Shown piece after piece: positions 26,739-36,114 of a stretch of 64,000 nucleotides of DNA. This stretch comes from Streptomyces sp. NBC_01237 (GTDB taxonomy: Bacteria; Actinomycetota; Actinomycetes; Streptomycetales; Streptomycetaceae). A model generated the notes under the pieces. That model saw only the letters and a program-made list of their open reading frames with translations. It did no database searches and was not told the DNA's origin. The position numbers and the translations under genes are program-made. Within the stretch, counting starts at the first letter, position 1; every line of letters starts with the position of its first letter. Location: NCBI RefSeq assembly GCF_035917275.1, contig NZ_CP108508.1, positions 6,510,001 through 6,574,000 of the forward strand. Direction: 5' to 3'.

Positions 26739-27236
26739 ATGTTCGCGAAGCCGATACCGGGCCGGACGACGGCAGCCGCGGAGGGCGAGGTCGTCGTCCT
26801 GCTGATCGGGATGCGCATCAACCACTTCTGGGGGGTGCACCACTGGCTGCCCGTCTTCGCCGCGATGCCGCGCATGCTGCGGGAGTTGGCCAGGGACAGG
26901 AGCCGGGGCCTGCTCGGCTACACGCTGCTCACCGGCTCGCCACGCACCTACTACGTCGTTCAGTACTGGGAGTCGAAGGAGAAGCTGTACGCGTACGCGA
27001 GCGCTCCCGACATGTTCCACCACAGGGCCTGGGCGAGGATCAATCGCAAGGAGAAGAACTCCCGGCAGCATGTGGGGCTGTGGCACGAGAGCTACATCGT
27101 GCCCGAGGGGGGTTACGAGTCGATCTACGCCGATATGCCGGCGTACGGCCTGTCGGCGGCGACCGGTGTGCTGCCGATCGAGGAGCGGGGCCGCCGGGCG
27201 GCGGACCGTCTCGCGCACCGCTCGTCCGAGGGGTGA
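26739..27236 (+). CDS. DUF4188 (monooxygenase-like) protein
   Basis: A 165-residue protein of the DUF4188 family, related to phenylacetaldoxime dehydratase-like and dimeric alpha-beta barrel proteins. Family marks are LLIGMRINHFWGVHHWLPVF near the start, GYTLLTGSPRTYYVVQYW in the middle and NVGLWHE-like HVGLWHESY. ATG 26739 follows AGGGG at eight bases. Divergence from a MerR gene with a palindrome between suggests inducible expression. The reaction is not established for the family. Confidence 0.8.
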   Translation: MFAKPIPGRTTAAAEGEVVVLLIGMRINHFWGVHHWLPVFAAMPRMLRELARDRSRGLLGYTLLTGSPRTYYVVQYWESKEKLYAYASAPDMFHHRAWARINRKEKNSRQHVGLWHESYIVPEGGYESIYADMPAYGLSAATGVLPIEERGRRAADRLAHRSSEG

Positions 27237-27350
27237 GAAGAGGTGCCGGGGGGCAGTCCGGGGAGGTGAGGGGGGCCGCCACGGCGCTGGGGCGGCCTTC
27301 CGGGGAAGGGGAAGGGGTGTTACCGGGAGGAGCGGGGTGACCGGTGGGCG

Positions 27351-28067
27351 TCAGCCCGTGCGGCGCAGGGCCTCGCTCAGCCGTGCTGCCGAGTCGATGA
27401 CCGCCTGTGCGTGCATCCGGCCCGGGTGGCGGGTCAGCCGCTCGATGGGCCCGGAGACCGAGACCGCGGCGACCACCCGGTTCGAGGGGCCGCGCACCGG
27501 CGCCGAGACCGAGGCGACGCCCGGTTCCCGCTCGCCGATCGACTGGGCCCAGCCCCGGCGCCGTACGCCCGAGAGGGCCGTCGCCGTGAACCTGGCGCCC
27601 TGGAGGCCGCGGTGCAGACGCTCCGGTTCCTCCCAGGCCATCAGGATCTGGGCGGAGGATCCCGCCTTCATGGTGAGCGTGGAGCCGACCGGTACCGTGT
27701 CCCGGAGTCCGGACAGCCGTTCCGCCGCCGCCACACAGATCCGCATGTCGCCCTGCCGGCGGTAGAGCTGAGCGCTCTCGCCGGTGATGTCGCGAAGATG
27801 GGTGAGCACCGGTCCCGCCGTGGCCAGCAGCCGGTCCTCGCCGGCCGCCGCCGCGAGTTCCGAGAGCCGGGGGCCGAGAATGAACCGGCCCTGCATGTCC
27901 CTCGCCACCATGCGGTGGTGTTCCAGTGCCACGGCCAGCCGATGGGCCGTGGGCCGTGCGAGCCCGGTCGCAGCGACCAGCCCGGCGAGGGTGGCCGGAC
28001 CGGACTCCAGGGCGCTCAATACCAGAGCCGCCTTGTCGAGAACGCCGACGCCGCTAGAGTTGTCCAT
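27351..28067 (-). CDS. ndgR: IclR-family regulator NdgR
   Basis: A 238-residue IclR-type regulator, matching the length and position (divergent from leuCD) of NdgR, which controls leucine and other amino-acid biosynthesis and affects antibiotic production and thiol stress. The N-terminal winged helix ([36 protein letters not shown]) is followed by the effector domain. ATG 28067 lies nine bases from the palindrome at 28076-28104, so it is probably autoregulated. Confidence 0.93.
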   Translation of the reverse strand: MDNSSGVGVLDKAALVLSALESGPATLAGLVAATGLARPTAHRLAVALEHHRMVARDMQGRFILGPRLSELAAAAGEDRLLATAGPVLTHLRDITGESAQLYRRQGDMRICVAAAERLSGLRDTVPVGSTLTMKAGSSAQILMAWEEPERLHRGLQGARFTATALSGVRRRGWAQSIGEREPGVASVSAPVRGPSNRVVAAVSVSGPIERLTRHPGRMHAQAVIDSAARLSEALRRTG

Positions 28068-28075
28068 ACGACGAT

Positions 28076-28104
28076 ACTTGCGTCTCACTCTGTGAAACGC
28101 AAGT
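28076..28104. promoter_or_regulatory. NdgR-type operator between ndgR and leuC
   Basis: A 29-bp near-perfect palindrome. Outer arms are ACTTGCGT and ACGCAAGT, inner arms TCAC and GTGA, around TCT; only one symmetric pair and the centre break symmetry. It sits just upstream of ndgR and in the ndgR-leuC divergent region. Confidence 0.8.
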
Positions 28105-28241
28105 TCAATTTTCGGCGGAAGTTGCGAACCTGTACGGGCGGCCACACAACGGCCCGCAGCCGCCGCCCCGCTCGGGGGTCCGGACGGCGGCGCACCACAT
28201 CTCTAGTTGGGCCGGCGAAGACGCCGGCCGGAGGGAAAGCG

Positions 28242-29666
28242 ATGGGTAGGACACTCGCGGAGAAGGTCTGGGACGACCATGTCGTCCGGCGCGCGGAGGG
28301 CGAGCCCGACCTTCTCTTCATCGATCTTCACCTGCTGCACGAGGTGACCAGCCCGCAGGCGTTCGACGGTCTGCGCCAGGCCGGACGTCCGGTGCGGCGC
28401 CTCGACCTCACCCTCGCCACCGAGGACCACAACACCCCGACGATCGACATCGACAAGCCGATCGCCGACCCGGTCTCGCGTGCCCAGCTGGAGACCCTGC
28501 GCAAGAACTGCGCGGACTTCGGTGTCCGGCTGCACCCGCTGGGCGACGTCGAGCAGGGCGTCGTGCACGTGGTCGGCCCGCAGCTGGGGCTGACCCAGCC
28601 CGGTACGACGGTGGTCTGCGGTGACTCCCACACCTCCACGCACGGCGCGTTCGGCGCGCTGGCGTTCGGCATCGGCACCAGCCAGGTCGAGCACGTCCTG
28701 GCCACCCAGACGCTGCCGCTGGCCCGCCCGAAGACCATGGCCATCACCGTCGAGGGCGAACTGCCCGACAGCGTCACCGCGAAGGACCTGATCCTGGCGA
28801 TCATCGCCCGTATCGGCACCGGCGGCGGCCAGGGATACATCCTCGAATACCGCGGCTCCGCCATCGAGAAGCTCTCGATGGAGGCCCGGATGACCATCTG
28901 CAACATGTCGATCGAGGCCGGTGCCCGCGCGGGCATGATCGCCCCGGACGCGACCACCTTCGACTACCTGCGGGGCCGTGACCACGCCCCGCAGGGCGAG
29001 GACTGGGACGCCGCCGTCGCGTACTGGCGCACGCTGCGTACCGACGACGACGCCGTCTTCGACGCCGAGGTCGTCATCGAGGCCGCCGAACTGGCCCCGT
29101 TCGTCACCTGGGGCACCAACCCCGGCCAGGGCGCGCCCCTCTCCGGACACGTCCCCGACCCTGCTTCGTACGAGGACGCCTCGGAGCGGAACGCCGCCGA
29201 AAAGGCCCTGGAGTACATGGGGTTGACCGCCGGACAGCCGCTGCGGGACATCAACGTCGACACCGTCTTCGTAGGTTCCTGCACCAACGGCCGGATCGAG
29301 GACCTGCGCAACGCGGCCTCGATCCTGGAGGGCCGCAAAGTCGCCGACGGGGTGCGGATGCTGGTCGTCCCCGGCTCCGTCCGGGTCGCGCTCCAGGCCG
29401 TCGCGGAGGGCCTGGACAAGGTCTTCACCACCGCGGGAGCCGAATGGCGGCACGCGGGCTGTTCGATGTGTCTCGGCATGAACCCCGACCAGCTGGCCCC
29501 CGGCGAGCGCTCCGCCTCCACCTCGAACCGTAACTTCGAGGGCCGGCAGGGCAAGGGCGGCCGCACCCACCTGGTCTCCCCGCAGGTCGCCGCCGCCACC
29601 GCGGTGCTGGGCCATCTGGCCTCGCCCGCCGACCTGTCCGACGCCCGTACGCCCGCCGGAGTCTGA
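28242..29666 (+). CDS. leuC: 3-isopropylmalate dehydratase large subunit
   Basis: A 474-residue aconitase-family subunit catalysing isomerisation of 2- to 3-isopropylmalate in leucine synthesis, with LeuD. The 4Fe-4S ligands are Cys in SCTNGR and the pair in [29 protein letters not shown] and [10 protein letters not shown] are typical. ATG 28242 follows GGAGGGA. Regulated, by inference, by NdgR bound at 28076-28104. leuD follows after five bases. Confidence 0.97.
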   Translation: MGRTLAEKVWDDHVVRRAEGEPDLLFIDLHLLHEVTSPQAFDGLRQAGRPVRRLDLTLATEDHNTPTIDIDKPIADPVSRAQLETLRKNCADFGVRLHPLGDVEQGVVHVVGPQLGLTQPGTTVVCGDSHTSTHGAFGALAFGIGTSQVEHVLATQTLPLARPKTMAITVEGELPDSVTAKDLILAIIARIGTGGGQGYILEYRGSAIEKLSMEARMTICNMSIEAGARAGMIAPDATTFDYLRGRDHAPQGEDWDAAVAYWRTLRTDDDAVFDAEVVIEAAELAPFVTWGTNPGQGAPLSGHVPDPASYEDASERNAAEKALEYMGLTAGQPLRDINVDTVFVGSCTNGRIEDLRNAASILEGRKVADGVRMLVVPGSVRVALQAVAEGLDKVFTTAGAEWRHAGCSMCLGMNPDQLAPGERSASTSNRNFEGRQGKGGRTHLVSPQVAAATAVLGHLASPADLSDARTPAGV

Positions 29667-29671
29667 GAACC

Positions 29672-30265
29672 ATGGAAGCTTTCACCGCACACACCGGCCG
29701 GGCCGTCCCGCTGCGCCGCAGCAACGTCGACACCGACCAGATCATCCCCGCCCACTGGCTGAAGAAGGTCACCCGCGACGGCTTCGAGGACGGGCTCTTC
29801 GAGGCGTGGCGCAAGGACGAGAACTTCGTCCTCAACCGCCCCGAGCGGCGCGGCGCCTCGGTCCTGGTGGCCGGTCCCGACTTCGGCACCGGTTCGTCCC
29901 GCGAGCACGCGGTCTGGGCCCTGCAGAACTACGGCTTCAGGACCGTCATCTCGTCCCGGTTCGCCGACATCTTCCGCGGGAACTCGCTGAAGAACGGGCT
30001 GCTGACCGTGGTCCTGGACCAGCAGGTCGTCGACGCGCTCTGGGAGCTGACGGACGCCGACCCAACGGCCGAGATCACCGTCGACTTGGAGGCGCGGCAG
30101 GTCCGGGCCGAGGGCATCACGGCCGACTTCGAGCTCGACGAGAACGCCCGCTGGCGGCTGCTCAACGGGCTCGACGACATCAGCCTCACCCTTCAGAACG
30201 AAGCGGACATTGCGACTTATGAGGCGGCAAGGCCGACCTTCAAGCCGCGTACAATTGAGGTCTGA
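29672..30265 (+). CDS. leuD: 3-isopropylmalate dehydratase small subunit
   Basis: A 197-residue swivel-domain partner of LeuC. Diagnostic stretches are [16 protein letters not shown], the [17 protein letters not shown] loop and [19 protein letters not shown]. Only five bases separate it from leuC, so the two are co-transcribed and produced together. A strong terminator follows. Confidence 0.97.
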   Translation: MEAFTAHTGRAVPLRRSNVDTDQIIPAHWLKKVTRDGFEDGLFEAWRKDENFVLNRPERRGASVLVAGPDFGTGSSREHAVWALQNYGFRTVISSRFADIFRGNSLKNGLLTVVLDQQVVDALWELTDADPTAEITVDLEARQVRAEGITADFELDENARWRLLNGLDDISLTLQNEADIATYEAARPTFKPRTIEV

Positions 30266-30280
30266 GCAGCGCTTTTCCAG

Positions 30281-30316
30281 GACTGCGCCCCCTGCCTTCG
30301 GGTAGGGGGCGCAGTC
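30281..30316 (+). terminator. Terminator of leuCD
   Basis: Perfect 13-bp stem GACTGCGCCCCCT / AGGGGGCGCAGTC around GCCTTCGGGT, 15 bases after the leuD stop. Confidence 0.88.
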
Positions 30317-30369
30317 GCTTGTTGAGCCCCCCTCGGGCGACAACTCGCCCCAGATGGCACAATCGGTGC

Positions 30370-30597
30370 ATGGGACGCGACAGCCAACTCAAGCTCTATG
30401 GCCAAGTCGCCGACCGATTGAAGGAAGCGCACGCAAGGGTGCGTGCACTGCAAGTCCCGGAGGGCGTAAGGATGGCGCTGTCCCGGAAGCTGCTGGTCGT
30501 CACGGCCGCGGCGAAGCACGATCTCCCAGATGCGGCAAGGCGTCTGGACCGGTTGATGAAGGACCTCGATGAGGGCCGATTCCCCGAAGGTGACTGA
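30370..30597 (+). CDS. Small helical protein (75 residues)
   Basis: A basic-amphipathic helical protein starting MGRDSQLKLYGQVADRL and ending LDEGRFPEGD. I know it only as a conserved hypothetical found between leuD and hupS in Streptomyces. ATG 30370 is preferred over the in-frame 30319 because the family-like sequence starts there. No ribosome site is obvious, so the mRNA may be leaderless. Function unknown. Confidence 0.75.
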   Translation: MGRDSQLKLYGQVADRLKEAHARVRALQVPEGVRMALSRKLLVVTAAAKHDLPDAARRLDRLMKDLDEGRFPEGD

Positions 30598-30740
30598 CTC
30601 TGCGGAACTGTGCAGCGGTCGACTTCGTTGCGGCACTAGGGTGATTAGCCCGTTTCGTGTTTGATTTGCGGTATATATCTGCCTAACGTGCGAAAAAGCT
30701 TGAACACTTTCGTTCTGGCTATGTCTCCGAAGGGGAAGAC

Positions 30741-31418
30741 GTGAACAAGGCGCAGCTCGTAGAAGCGATTGCCGACAAGGTCGGCGGCCGTCAGCAGGCC
30801 GCAGACGCCGTCGACGCGGTACTCGACGCGATCGTCCGTGCCGTTGTCGCCGGGGACCGTGTCTCGGTCACCGGCTTCGGCTCGTTCGAGAAGGTCGACC
30901 GTCCCGCCCGGTACGCCCGCAACCCGCAGACGGGTGAGCGCGTACGGGTCAAGAAGACCTCGGTGCCCCGCTTCCGTGCGGGACAGGGCTTCAAGGACCT
31001 GGTGAGCGGCTCCAAGAAGCTCCCCAAGAACGACGTGGCCGTGAAGAAGGCGCCCAAGGGCAGCCTCTCGGGCGGATCTTCCACCCGTACGACGGCGAAG
31101 GCCGCGGCCAAGAAGGCCACCGCCAAGAAGGCCGTGGCGAAGAAGGCCACCGCCAAGAAGACCGTGGCAGCGGCGAAGAAGACCACCGCCACCGCCAAGA
31201 AGACCACCGCGACGGCGAAGAAGGCCACCGCGACGGCCAAGAAGGCCACGGCGACCGCGAAGAAGGCGGCCCCGGCGAAGAAGGCCACGACGACCGCCAA
31301 GAAGGCCGTCGCCAGCAAGACCGCGCCCGCCAAGAAGACCACGGCGAAGAAGGCGCCCGCGAAGAAGACCACGGCGCGCAAGACCACGGCCAAGAAGGCC
31401 ACTGCACGCAAGAAGTGA
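30741..31418 (+). CDS. hupS: HU-type nucleoid protein with histone H1-like tail
   Basis: A 225-residue DNA-binding protein. Residues 1-92 are an HU domain (MNKAQLVEAIADK, GFGSFEKVDRPARYARNPQTGE). The rest is a Lys/Ala tail of repeated AKKAT/AKKTT units resembling eukaryotic H1. In Streptomyces the HupS class compacts the nucleoid, especially in spores. GTG 30741 begins the HU domain. The tail DNA is itself a degenerate repeat and could vary in length between strains. Confidence 0.95.
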   Translation: MNKAQLVEAIADKVGGRQQAADAVDAVLDAIVRAVVAGDRVSVTGFGSFEKVDRPARYARNPQTGERVRVKKTSVPRFRAGQGFKDLVSGSKKLPKNDVAVKKAPKGSLSGGSSTRTTAKAAAKKATAKKAVAKKATAKKTVAAAKKTTATAKKTTATAKKATATAKKATATAKKAAPAKKATTTAKKAVASKTAPAKKTTAKKAPAKKTTARKTTAKKATARKK

Positions 31419-31449
31419 GACCGGGCACACGCTCGCTCCTCACACGCGC

Positions 31450-31482
31450 CGGGCCGGGCTCCCCTCGGGGGAGCCCGGCCCG
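31450..31482. terminator. Bidirectional terminator after hupS
   Basis: A 14-bp GC stem (CGGGCCGGGCTCCC and complement) around CTCGG, between the convergent hupS and the minus-strand 67-residue gene. Confidence 0.85.
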
Positions 31483-31539
31483 CGGGCTGTCCGGGGTCCG
31501 GACGGCCTTCGCGGGCCGCGCAGAGGTCCCCGGACCGTC

Positions 31540-31743
31540 TCAGAACGTCTGCAGCGTCACCAGGGTGATCCGCAGGGCCGCGCCCTCTCCCTCGCCCTCG
31601 ATCCGGACCCGCTGGCCCGGACGCAGCAGCCGCAGGCCGCCCGCGTCGAAGGCCGGGGCGTCGAAATCCACCGGGGTGCCGTCGTCCAGCAGCACGCTGC
31701 CGGTGCGGGTCTCGGAGTCGTACGTGTACGAGGTCGCCTGCAT
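31540..31743 (-). CDS. Small OB-like protein (67 residues)
   Basis: Starts MQATSYTYDSETRTG and contains VLLDDGTPVDF and PGQRVRIEGEG, an all-beta pattern reminiscent of small OB-fold or cold-shock-like proteins. It is a conserved hypothetical in my recollection of this locus. It lies ten bases downstream of the F420-pathway gene and is probably co-transcribed with it. Confidence 0.75.
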   Translation of the reverse strand: MQATSYTYDSETRTGSVLLDDGTPVDFDAPAFDAGGLRLLRPGQRVRIEGEGEGAALRITLVTLQTF

Positions 31744-31753
31744 GGGCGGCAGC

Positions 31754-32413
31754 CTATCGGTCGCGGGCCGGGGCGGCCGAAGCGTTCAGATCCGCCGTGT
31801 GCGGGCCCACGCCGAGCGTCAGAGCCACCCGCAGATCCTCCCCGGTGTCCACGTCCCGGCGGACCGAGTCGAGGCCGGCCAGATGAATTTCCGCCGCTCC
31901 CGACGCCAGGTGGCGGGCGCGGGAAGGCCCGCCGAAAGCCGGGCGCAATTCCACTCCCGGCGCAGCGGACAGAAATGTGGTGCCGATTCCTGCCGCATCC
32001 GTGACAAATGCGCGAGGAAAAGTGGAAGAAAAATCGAGCACCCGCGCCAATTCCGCGGGGCGCAGCGCGGGCAGGTCCGCGTTCAGAGCCGCCACCGCAC
32101 TGCCGGGCCGCAGCTCGCGGGCCGCCAGCGCGCCGTGCGCCAGCGCGGCGTTGAGCCCGGCGCCCGGTGTGTCGGGCAGGATGCGGGCCCCGAGCGCCGA
32201 AAGGGCCGCCGCGGCCACCGTGTCGTCCGTGACGACCACCACATCGCGCACCCCCGGGCAGGCCAGCGCCGCGGCCACGGTGTCCTGGGCGAACGCGAGG
32301 GCCAGCCGGGGCCGCAGCAGCTCGCCCGCCGCCCGCCCCAAGCGGCTCTTGGCCCGTGCGAGCGGCTTCAGCGGGACGACCAGTGACCAGGACCCGGTCA
32401 GGTCGGTGTTCGT
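31754..32413 (-). CDS. cofC: 2-phospho-L-lactate (PEP) guanylyltransferase, apparent ACG start
   Basis: A nucleotidyltransferase of coenzyme F420 synthesis (CofC/FbiD) that activates phosphoenolpyruvate or phospholactate with GTP. The catalytic N-terminus WSLVVPLKPLARAKSRLG is present and in frame, but no ATG, GTG or TTG precedes it before the upstream stop. The first standard start is a TTG at 32341, which would delete this motif. An ACG at 32413, six bases after GGAGGGGGAG and followed by Asn-Thr-Asp-Leu, is the probable initiation site or a mutated ATG. VVTDD, NADLPAL and a GGPSRARH region complete the family pattern. Length from ACG is 219 residues. Confidence 0.78.
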   Translation of the reverse strand, partial: TNTDLTGSWSLVVPLKPLARAKSRLGRAAGELLRPRLALAFAQDTVAAALACPGVRDVVVVTDDTVAAAALSALGARILPDTPGAGLNAALAHGALAARELRPGSAVAALNADLPALRPAELARVLDFSSTFPRAFVTDAAGIGTTFLSAAPGVELRPAFGGPSRARHLASGAAEIHLAGLDSVRRDVDTGEDLRVALTLGVGPHTADLNASAAPARDR

Positions 32414-32589
32414 GGCGATCTCCCCCTCCGTACGCGTCAGGACATATTCTCGCCTGCCGGTACGACAACCCGGAGGGGCGGTCCCGAAGGTGAGGCGTAC
32501 GGTGTTCTCGACACAGCAGGGGCCTGGGGCCAGACTTGACCGTCAGTAGCCAGGCAGCAGTAGGTCAGGTAATAGAGGAAGGTGTCCGA

Positions 32590-33342
32590 GTGTCCCGCCG
32601 CAGAATCGGCTTTTGGTACCGCCTGGCGGCGTTCATCGCCAAACCGCCATTGGTGGTTCTGTTCAAGCGTGACTGGCGGGGAACGGAACACATTCCGGCC
32701 GACGGCGGATTCATCACGGCGGTCAACCACAACTCGTATCTGGACCCGCTCTCGTACGGACATTTCCAGTACAACACCGGCCGGGTGCCGCGGCTGCTGG
32801 CGAAGGCGGGGCTCTTCCGGACCCCGTTCGTCGGAATGATGCTGCGGGGTACCGGGCAGATCCCCGTCTACCGGGAGACGACCAACGCGCTGGACGCGTT
32901 CCGCGCCGCCGTCGACGCCATCGAGCGGGGCGAATGCGTCGCCTTCTACCCCGAGGGCACCCTCACCCGCGACCCCGACATGTGGCCGATGGCGGGCAAG
33001 ACCGGCGCCGCCCGCGTGGCGCTGATGACCAGGGCACCGGTCATCCCCGTCGCCCAGTGGGGCGCCAATCTCGCGATGCCGCCGTACGCCAAGGAGAACA
33101 AGCTCCGGCTGTTCCCCCGCAAGACCCTCATCGTGCAGGCGGGACCGCCCGTCGACCTCAGCCGTTTCTACGCACTGGAGCCGACCCCCGAAGTGCTGCG
33201 GCAGGCCACCGAGGTCATCATGGCCGCGATCACCGCCCAGCTGGAGGACGTACGCGGCGAGAAGGCCCCCGCAGAGCTCTACGATCACCGCAAAGCCCGT
33301 GCTGAACTACGGCGCAAGGCCCAGGGAAAGGGACCCACGTGA
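32590..33342 (+). CDS. plsC: 1-acylglycerol-3-phosphate O-acyltransferase
   Basis: A 250-residue PlsC-type membrane acyltransferase transferring acyl groups to lysophosphatidic acid. Motif I NHNSYLD, motif II near GTGQIPVYRE, and motif III FYPEGTLTRD are clear. GTG 32590 follows GAGGAAGG at eight bases; the open frame to 32536 is not needed. It overlaps gpsA by four bases, so two consecutive steps of glycerophospholipid synthesis are coupled. Confidence 0.93.
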   Translation: MSRRRIGFWYRLAAFIAKPPLVVLFKRDWRGTEHIPADGGFITAVNHNSYLDPLSYGHFQYNTGRVPRLLAKAGLFRTPFVGMMLRGTGQIPVYRETTNALDAFRAAVDAIERGECVAFYPEGTLTRDPDMWPMAGKTGAARVALMTRAPVIPVAQWGANLAMPPYAKENKLRLFPRKTLIVQAGPPVDLSRFYALEPTPEVLRQATEVIMAAITAQLEDVRGEKAPAELYDHRKARAELRRKAQGKGPT

Positions 33343-34349
33343 CGCACCCCGTCAAAGCAGCCGTCTTCGGAACCGGCTCATGGGGTACGGCTTTCGCCGT
33401 GATCCTCGCCGACGCGGGATGCGAGGTCACCCTCTGGGGCCGCCGCGCCGAAGTCGCCGAGGCCATCAACACCACCCGTACCAACCCGGACTACCTGCCG
33501 GGCATCGAACTCCCCGCATCGGTACGGGCCACCACCGATGCCGCCGAGGCGCTGCGCGGCGCCGAGTTCGCCTTCCTCGTCGTGCCCTCGCAGACGCTGC
33601 GCGCCAACCTCGCCGACTGGGCCCCGTACCTGGAGGACCACACCGTCCTGGTCTCCCTGATGAAGGGCGTCGAACTCGGCACCGCCAAGCTGATGAGCGA
33701 GGTCATCGGGGATGTCTCCAAGGTCTCCCCGGACCGCATCGCCGTCATCTCCGGGCCCAACCTCGCCAAGGAGATCGCCGAACGCCGCCCCGCCGCGGCC
33801 GTCGTCGCCTGCCAGGACGAGTCCGTCGCCCGGCGCCTCCAGGCCGCCTGCCACACCCCGTACTTCCGCCCGTACACCAACACCGATGTGATCGGCTGCG
33901 AGCTCGGCGGCGCCGTGAAGAACGTCATCGGACTCGCCGTCGGCATCGCGGACGGCATGGGCCTCGGCGACAACGCCAAGGGCTCGCTCATCACCCGCGG
34001 ACTCGCCGAGACCACCCGGCTGGGCCTGGCGATGGGCGCCGACCCGCTGACGTTCTCCGGAATGGCGGGCCTCGGCGACCTGGTGGCGACCTGCTCCTCG
34101 CCGCTCTCGCGCAACCACACCTTCGGCACCAACCTCGGCCGCGGCATGACGCTCCAGGAGACGATCGCCGTCACCAAGCAGACCGCGGAGGGCGTCAAGT
34201 CCTGCGAATCGGTGCTCGACCTGGCCCGCAGGCACGGCGTCGACATGCCCATCACCGAGACGGTCGTCGGCATCGTCCACGAGGGCAAGCCGCCGGTCGT
34301 CGCCCTCAAGGAGCTGATGTCGCGCAGCGCCAAGGCCGAGCGGCGCTGA
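33339..34349 (+). CDS. gpsA: Glycerol-3-phosphate dehydrogenase [NAD(P)+]
   Basis: A 336-residue enzyme making sn-glycerol-3-phosphate for phospholipids. The Rossmann loop is FGTGSWGTAFA. SGPNLAKEI, GAVKNVIGLAVG with the catalytic Lys, and FSGMAGLGDLVATC are family marks. GTG start overlapping the plsC stop. Confidence 0.97.
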   Translation: MTHPVKAAVFGTGSWGTAFAVILADAGCEVTLWGRRAEVAEAINTTRTNPDYLPGIELPASVRATTDAAEALRGAEFAFLVVPSQTLRANLADWAPYLEDHTVLVSLMKGVELGTAKLMSEVIGDVSKVSPDRIAVISGPNLAKEIAERRPAAAVVACQDESVARRLQAACHTPYFRPYTNTDVIGCELGGAVKNVIGLAVGIADGMGLGDNAKGSLITRGLAETTRLGLAMGADPLTFSGMAGLGDLVATCSSPLSRNHTFGTNLGRGMTLQETIAVTKQTAEGVKSCESVLDLARRHGVDMPITETVVGIVHEGKPPVVALKELMSRSAKAERR

Positions 34350-34383
34350 CGTCTCCCTTACCAGCAGGTACGCTCATCGCGAT

Positions 34384-35559
34384 ATGAGCAGCGAGAACCT
34401 CCCCCAGAGCCCTGAGCGCCCCGAGAGCCCTGAGCAGCAGCGCCGTAAGCCGCGCGTGGCTGTCGTGTTCGGCGGCCGCAGCTCCGAACACGGCATCTCG
34501 GTCGTCACGGCCGGCGCCGTCCTGAACGCCATCGACCGGACCGTCTACGACGTCCTGCCGATCGGCATCACGACGGACGGCCGCTGGGCACTCACCGCCG
34601 ATGAGCCCGAACGCATGGCCATCACCGGCCGCCAGGTGCCCAACGTGGCCCAGCTGGCCGAGTCCGACGAGGGCGCCGTGGTGCTCTCCGTCGACCCCGG
34701 CAGCCGCGAAGTCGTCTACAGCGAACCGGGATCGGTGCCCAAGGCACTCGGCGAGGTCGACGTGGTCTTCCCCGTGCTGCACGGCCCGTACGGAGAGGAC
34801 GGCACGCTCCAGGGGCTGCTCGAACTCTCCGGAGTGCCCTACGTCGGCGCCGGTGTCCTCGCCTCCGCGGTCGGCCAGGACAAGGAGTACATGAAGCGGG
34901 TGTTCGTCTCCTTCGGACTGCCCGTCGGACCGTACGAGGTCTTCCGCCCCCGTGAGTGGGACAACGACCGCGACGCCGCCCGCAAGCGCATCGTGGACTT
35001 CGCCGGTGAGCACGGCTGGCCGCTCTTCATCAAGCCCGCCCGCGGCGGCTCCTCAGTGGGCATCACCAAGATCGACGACCTCTCCGGCCTCGACGAGGCG
35101 ATCGAGGAGGCCCGCCGCCACGACCCCAAGTTCCTCGTCGAGTCGCTGCTGCGCGGCCGGGAGATCGAGTGCGGGGTGCTGGAGTTCGAGGACGGACCGC
35201 GGGCCAGCGTGCCCGCCGAGATCCCGCCGGTCACCTCGCACGACTTCTACGACTTCGAGGCCAAGTACATCGACTCGGCCGCCGGTCTGGTGCCCGCCCC
35301 GCTCACCGCGGAGCAGACCGCCGAGGTCCAGCGCCTCGCCGTCGCCGCCTTCGAGGCCACCTCCTGCGAAGGACTGGTGCGCGCCGACTTCTTCCTCACC
35401 GAGGACGGCGGGTTCGTCATCAACGAGATCAACACGATGCCGGGCTTCACCCCGATCTCCATGTACCCGCGCATGTGGCAGGAGAGCGGCGTGGACTACC
35501 CGGAACTGGTGGACCGCCTGATCCAGGCCGCGCTGACCCGTTCCACCGGACTGCGCTGA
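34384..35559 (+). CDS. ddl: D-alanine--D-alanine ligase
   Basis: A 391-residue ATP-grasp ligase forming the D-Ala-D-Ala dipeptide for peptidoglycan. VFGGRSSEHGISVVTAG opens the enzyme; HGPYGEDGTLQG, the ATP-binding FIKPARGGSSVGITK and NEINTMPGFTPISMYP are all present. The residue set is that of a D-Ala ligase rather than a D-Ala-D-Lac (vancomycin-resistance) ligase, as far as I can judge. The gene is 34 bases after gpsA, same strand. Confidence 0.97.
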   Translation: MSSENLPQSPERPESPEQQRRKPRVAVVFGGRSSEHGISVVTAGAVLNAIDRTVYDVLPIGITTDGRWALTADEPERMAITGRQVPNVAQLAESDEGAVVLSVDPGSREVVYSEPGSVPKALGEVDVVFPVLHGPYGEDGTLQGLLELSGVPYVGAGVLASAVGQDKEYMKRVFVSFGLPVGPYEVFRPREWDNDRDAARKRIVDFAGEHGWPLFIKPARGGSSVGITKIDDLSGLDEAIEEARRHDPKFLVESLLRGREIECGVLEFEDGPRASVPAEIPPVTSHDFYDFEAKYIDSAAGLVPAPLTAEQTAEVQRLAVAAFEATSCEGLVRADFFLTEDGGFVINEINTMPGFTPISMYPRMWQESGVDYPELVDRLIQAALTRSTGLR

Positions 35560-35605
35560 GGCGCTCCGGGGGAGCGTGCCGGAGCACGACGCCCCGGCCC
35601 GCCGG

Positions 35606-36094
35606 TCACAGACTCTCCGGCACCGTCCTGCTGACGGGGGCGGCGAACGCGGCCAGCGGGCTGGCGTCGTGGGCGTACTCCTCGGAGAACGTCACCTCGA
35701 CGTACGCCTCGCGGTACGTGGTGGTGAACCGGGGGCCGGCGTCCTGGCGCTGCTCCAGCATCCAGTTGACGCCGTCCGCGTCGATCGCCTTGGACTGCGC
35801 GTCGTCCATCTTCGCGGGCCGGGGGACACCGCAGCGCAGTACGATCGCCCCGTCCCCCCAGCCGGCGGTCAGCTCCGAATCCGGTCCGGGATCACTCCGT
35901 TCGAGATCGGCGACGGTCTGCGGCAGCGCCTTGTGCAGCGCTCCGCAGTACGCGGCGGCCTGCGACGACGGGGTGGGAACCGTGACCGAGGGCTGCGCGT
36001 CGCTGGAGGAACAGCCCGCCGCGGCCAGGACCAGCAGGGCGGCGGACGGACCGAGGAACAGTGAGCGGGGGGACCGGCGGCGGAATGACGTCAC
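35606..36094 (-). CDS. DUF3515 lipoprotein
   Basis: A 162-residue secreted lipoprotein. A GTG start gives an Arg-rich n-region, a hydrophobic core and the lipobox LAAAGC (Cys near 28). The DUF3515 domain contains the Cys pair in YCGALHKALP and VLRCGVPRP, which may form a disulfide. It is convergent with ddl. Function unknown. Confidence 0.88.
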   Translation of the reverse strand: MTSFRRRSPRSLFLGPSAALLVLAAAGCSSSDAQPSVTVPTPSSQAAAYCGALHKALPQTVADLERSDPGPDSELTAGWGDGAIVLRCGVPRPAKMDDAQSKAIDADGVNWMLEQRQDAGPRFTTTYREAYVEVTFSEEYAHDASPLAAFAAPVSRTVPESL

Positions 36095-36114
36095 CGGCCC
36101 AGCCTAGACGGGGG

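Noticed and set aside
35606..36107. Plus-strand open frame continuing from ddl to 36107
   Set aside because: It is antisense to the DUF3515 lipoprotein, which has a clear lipobox and start.
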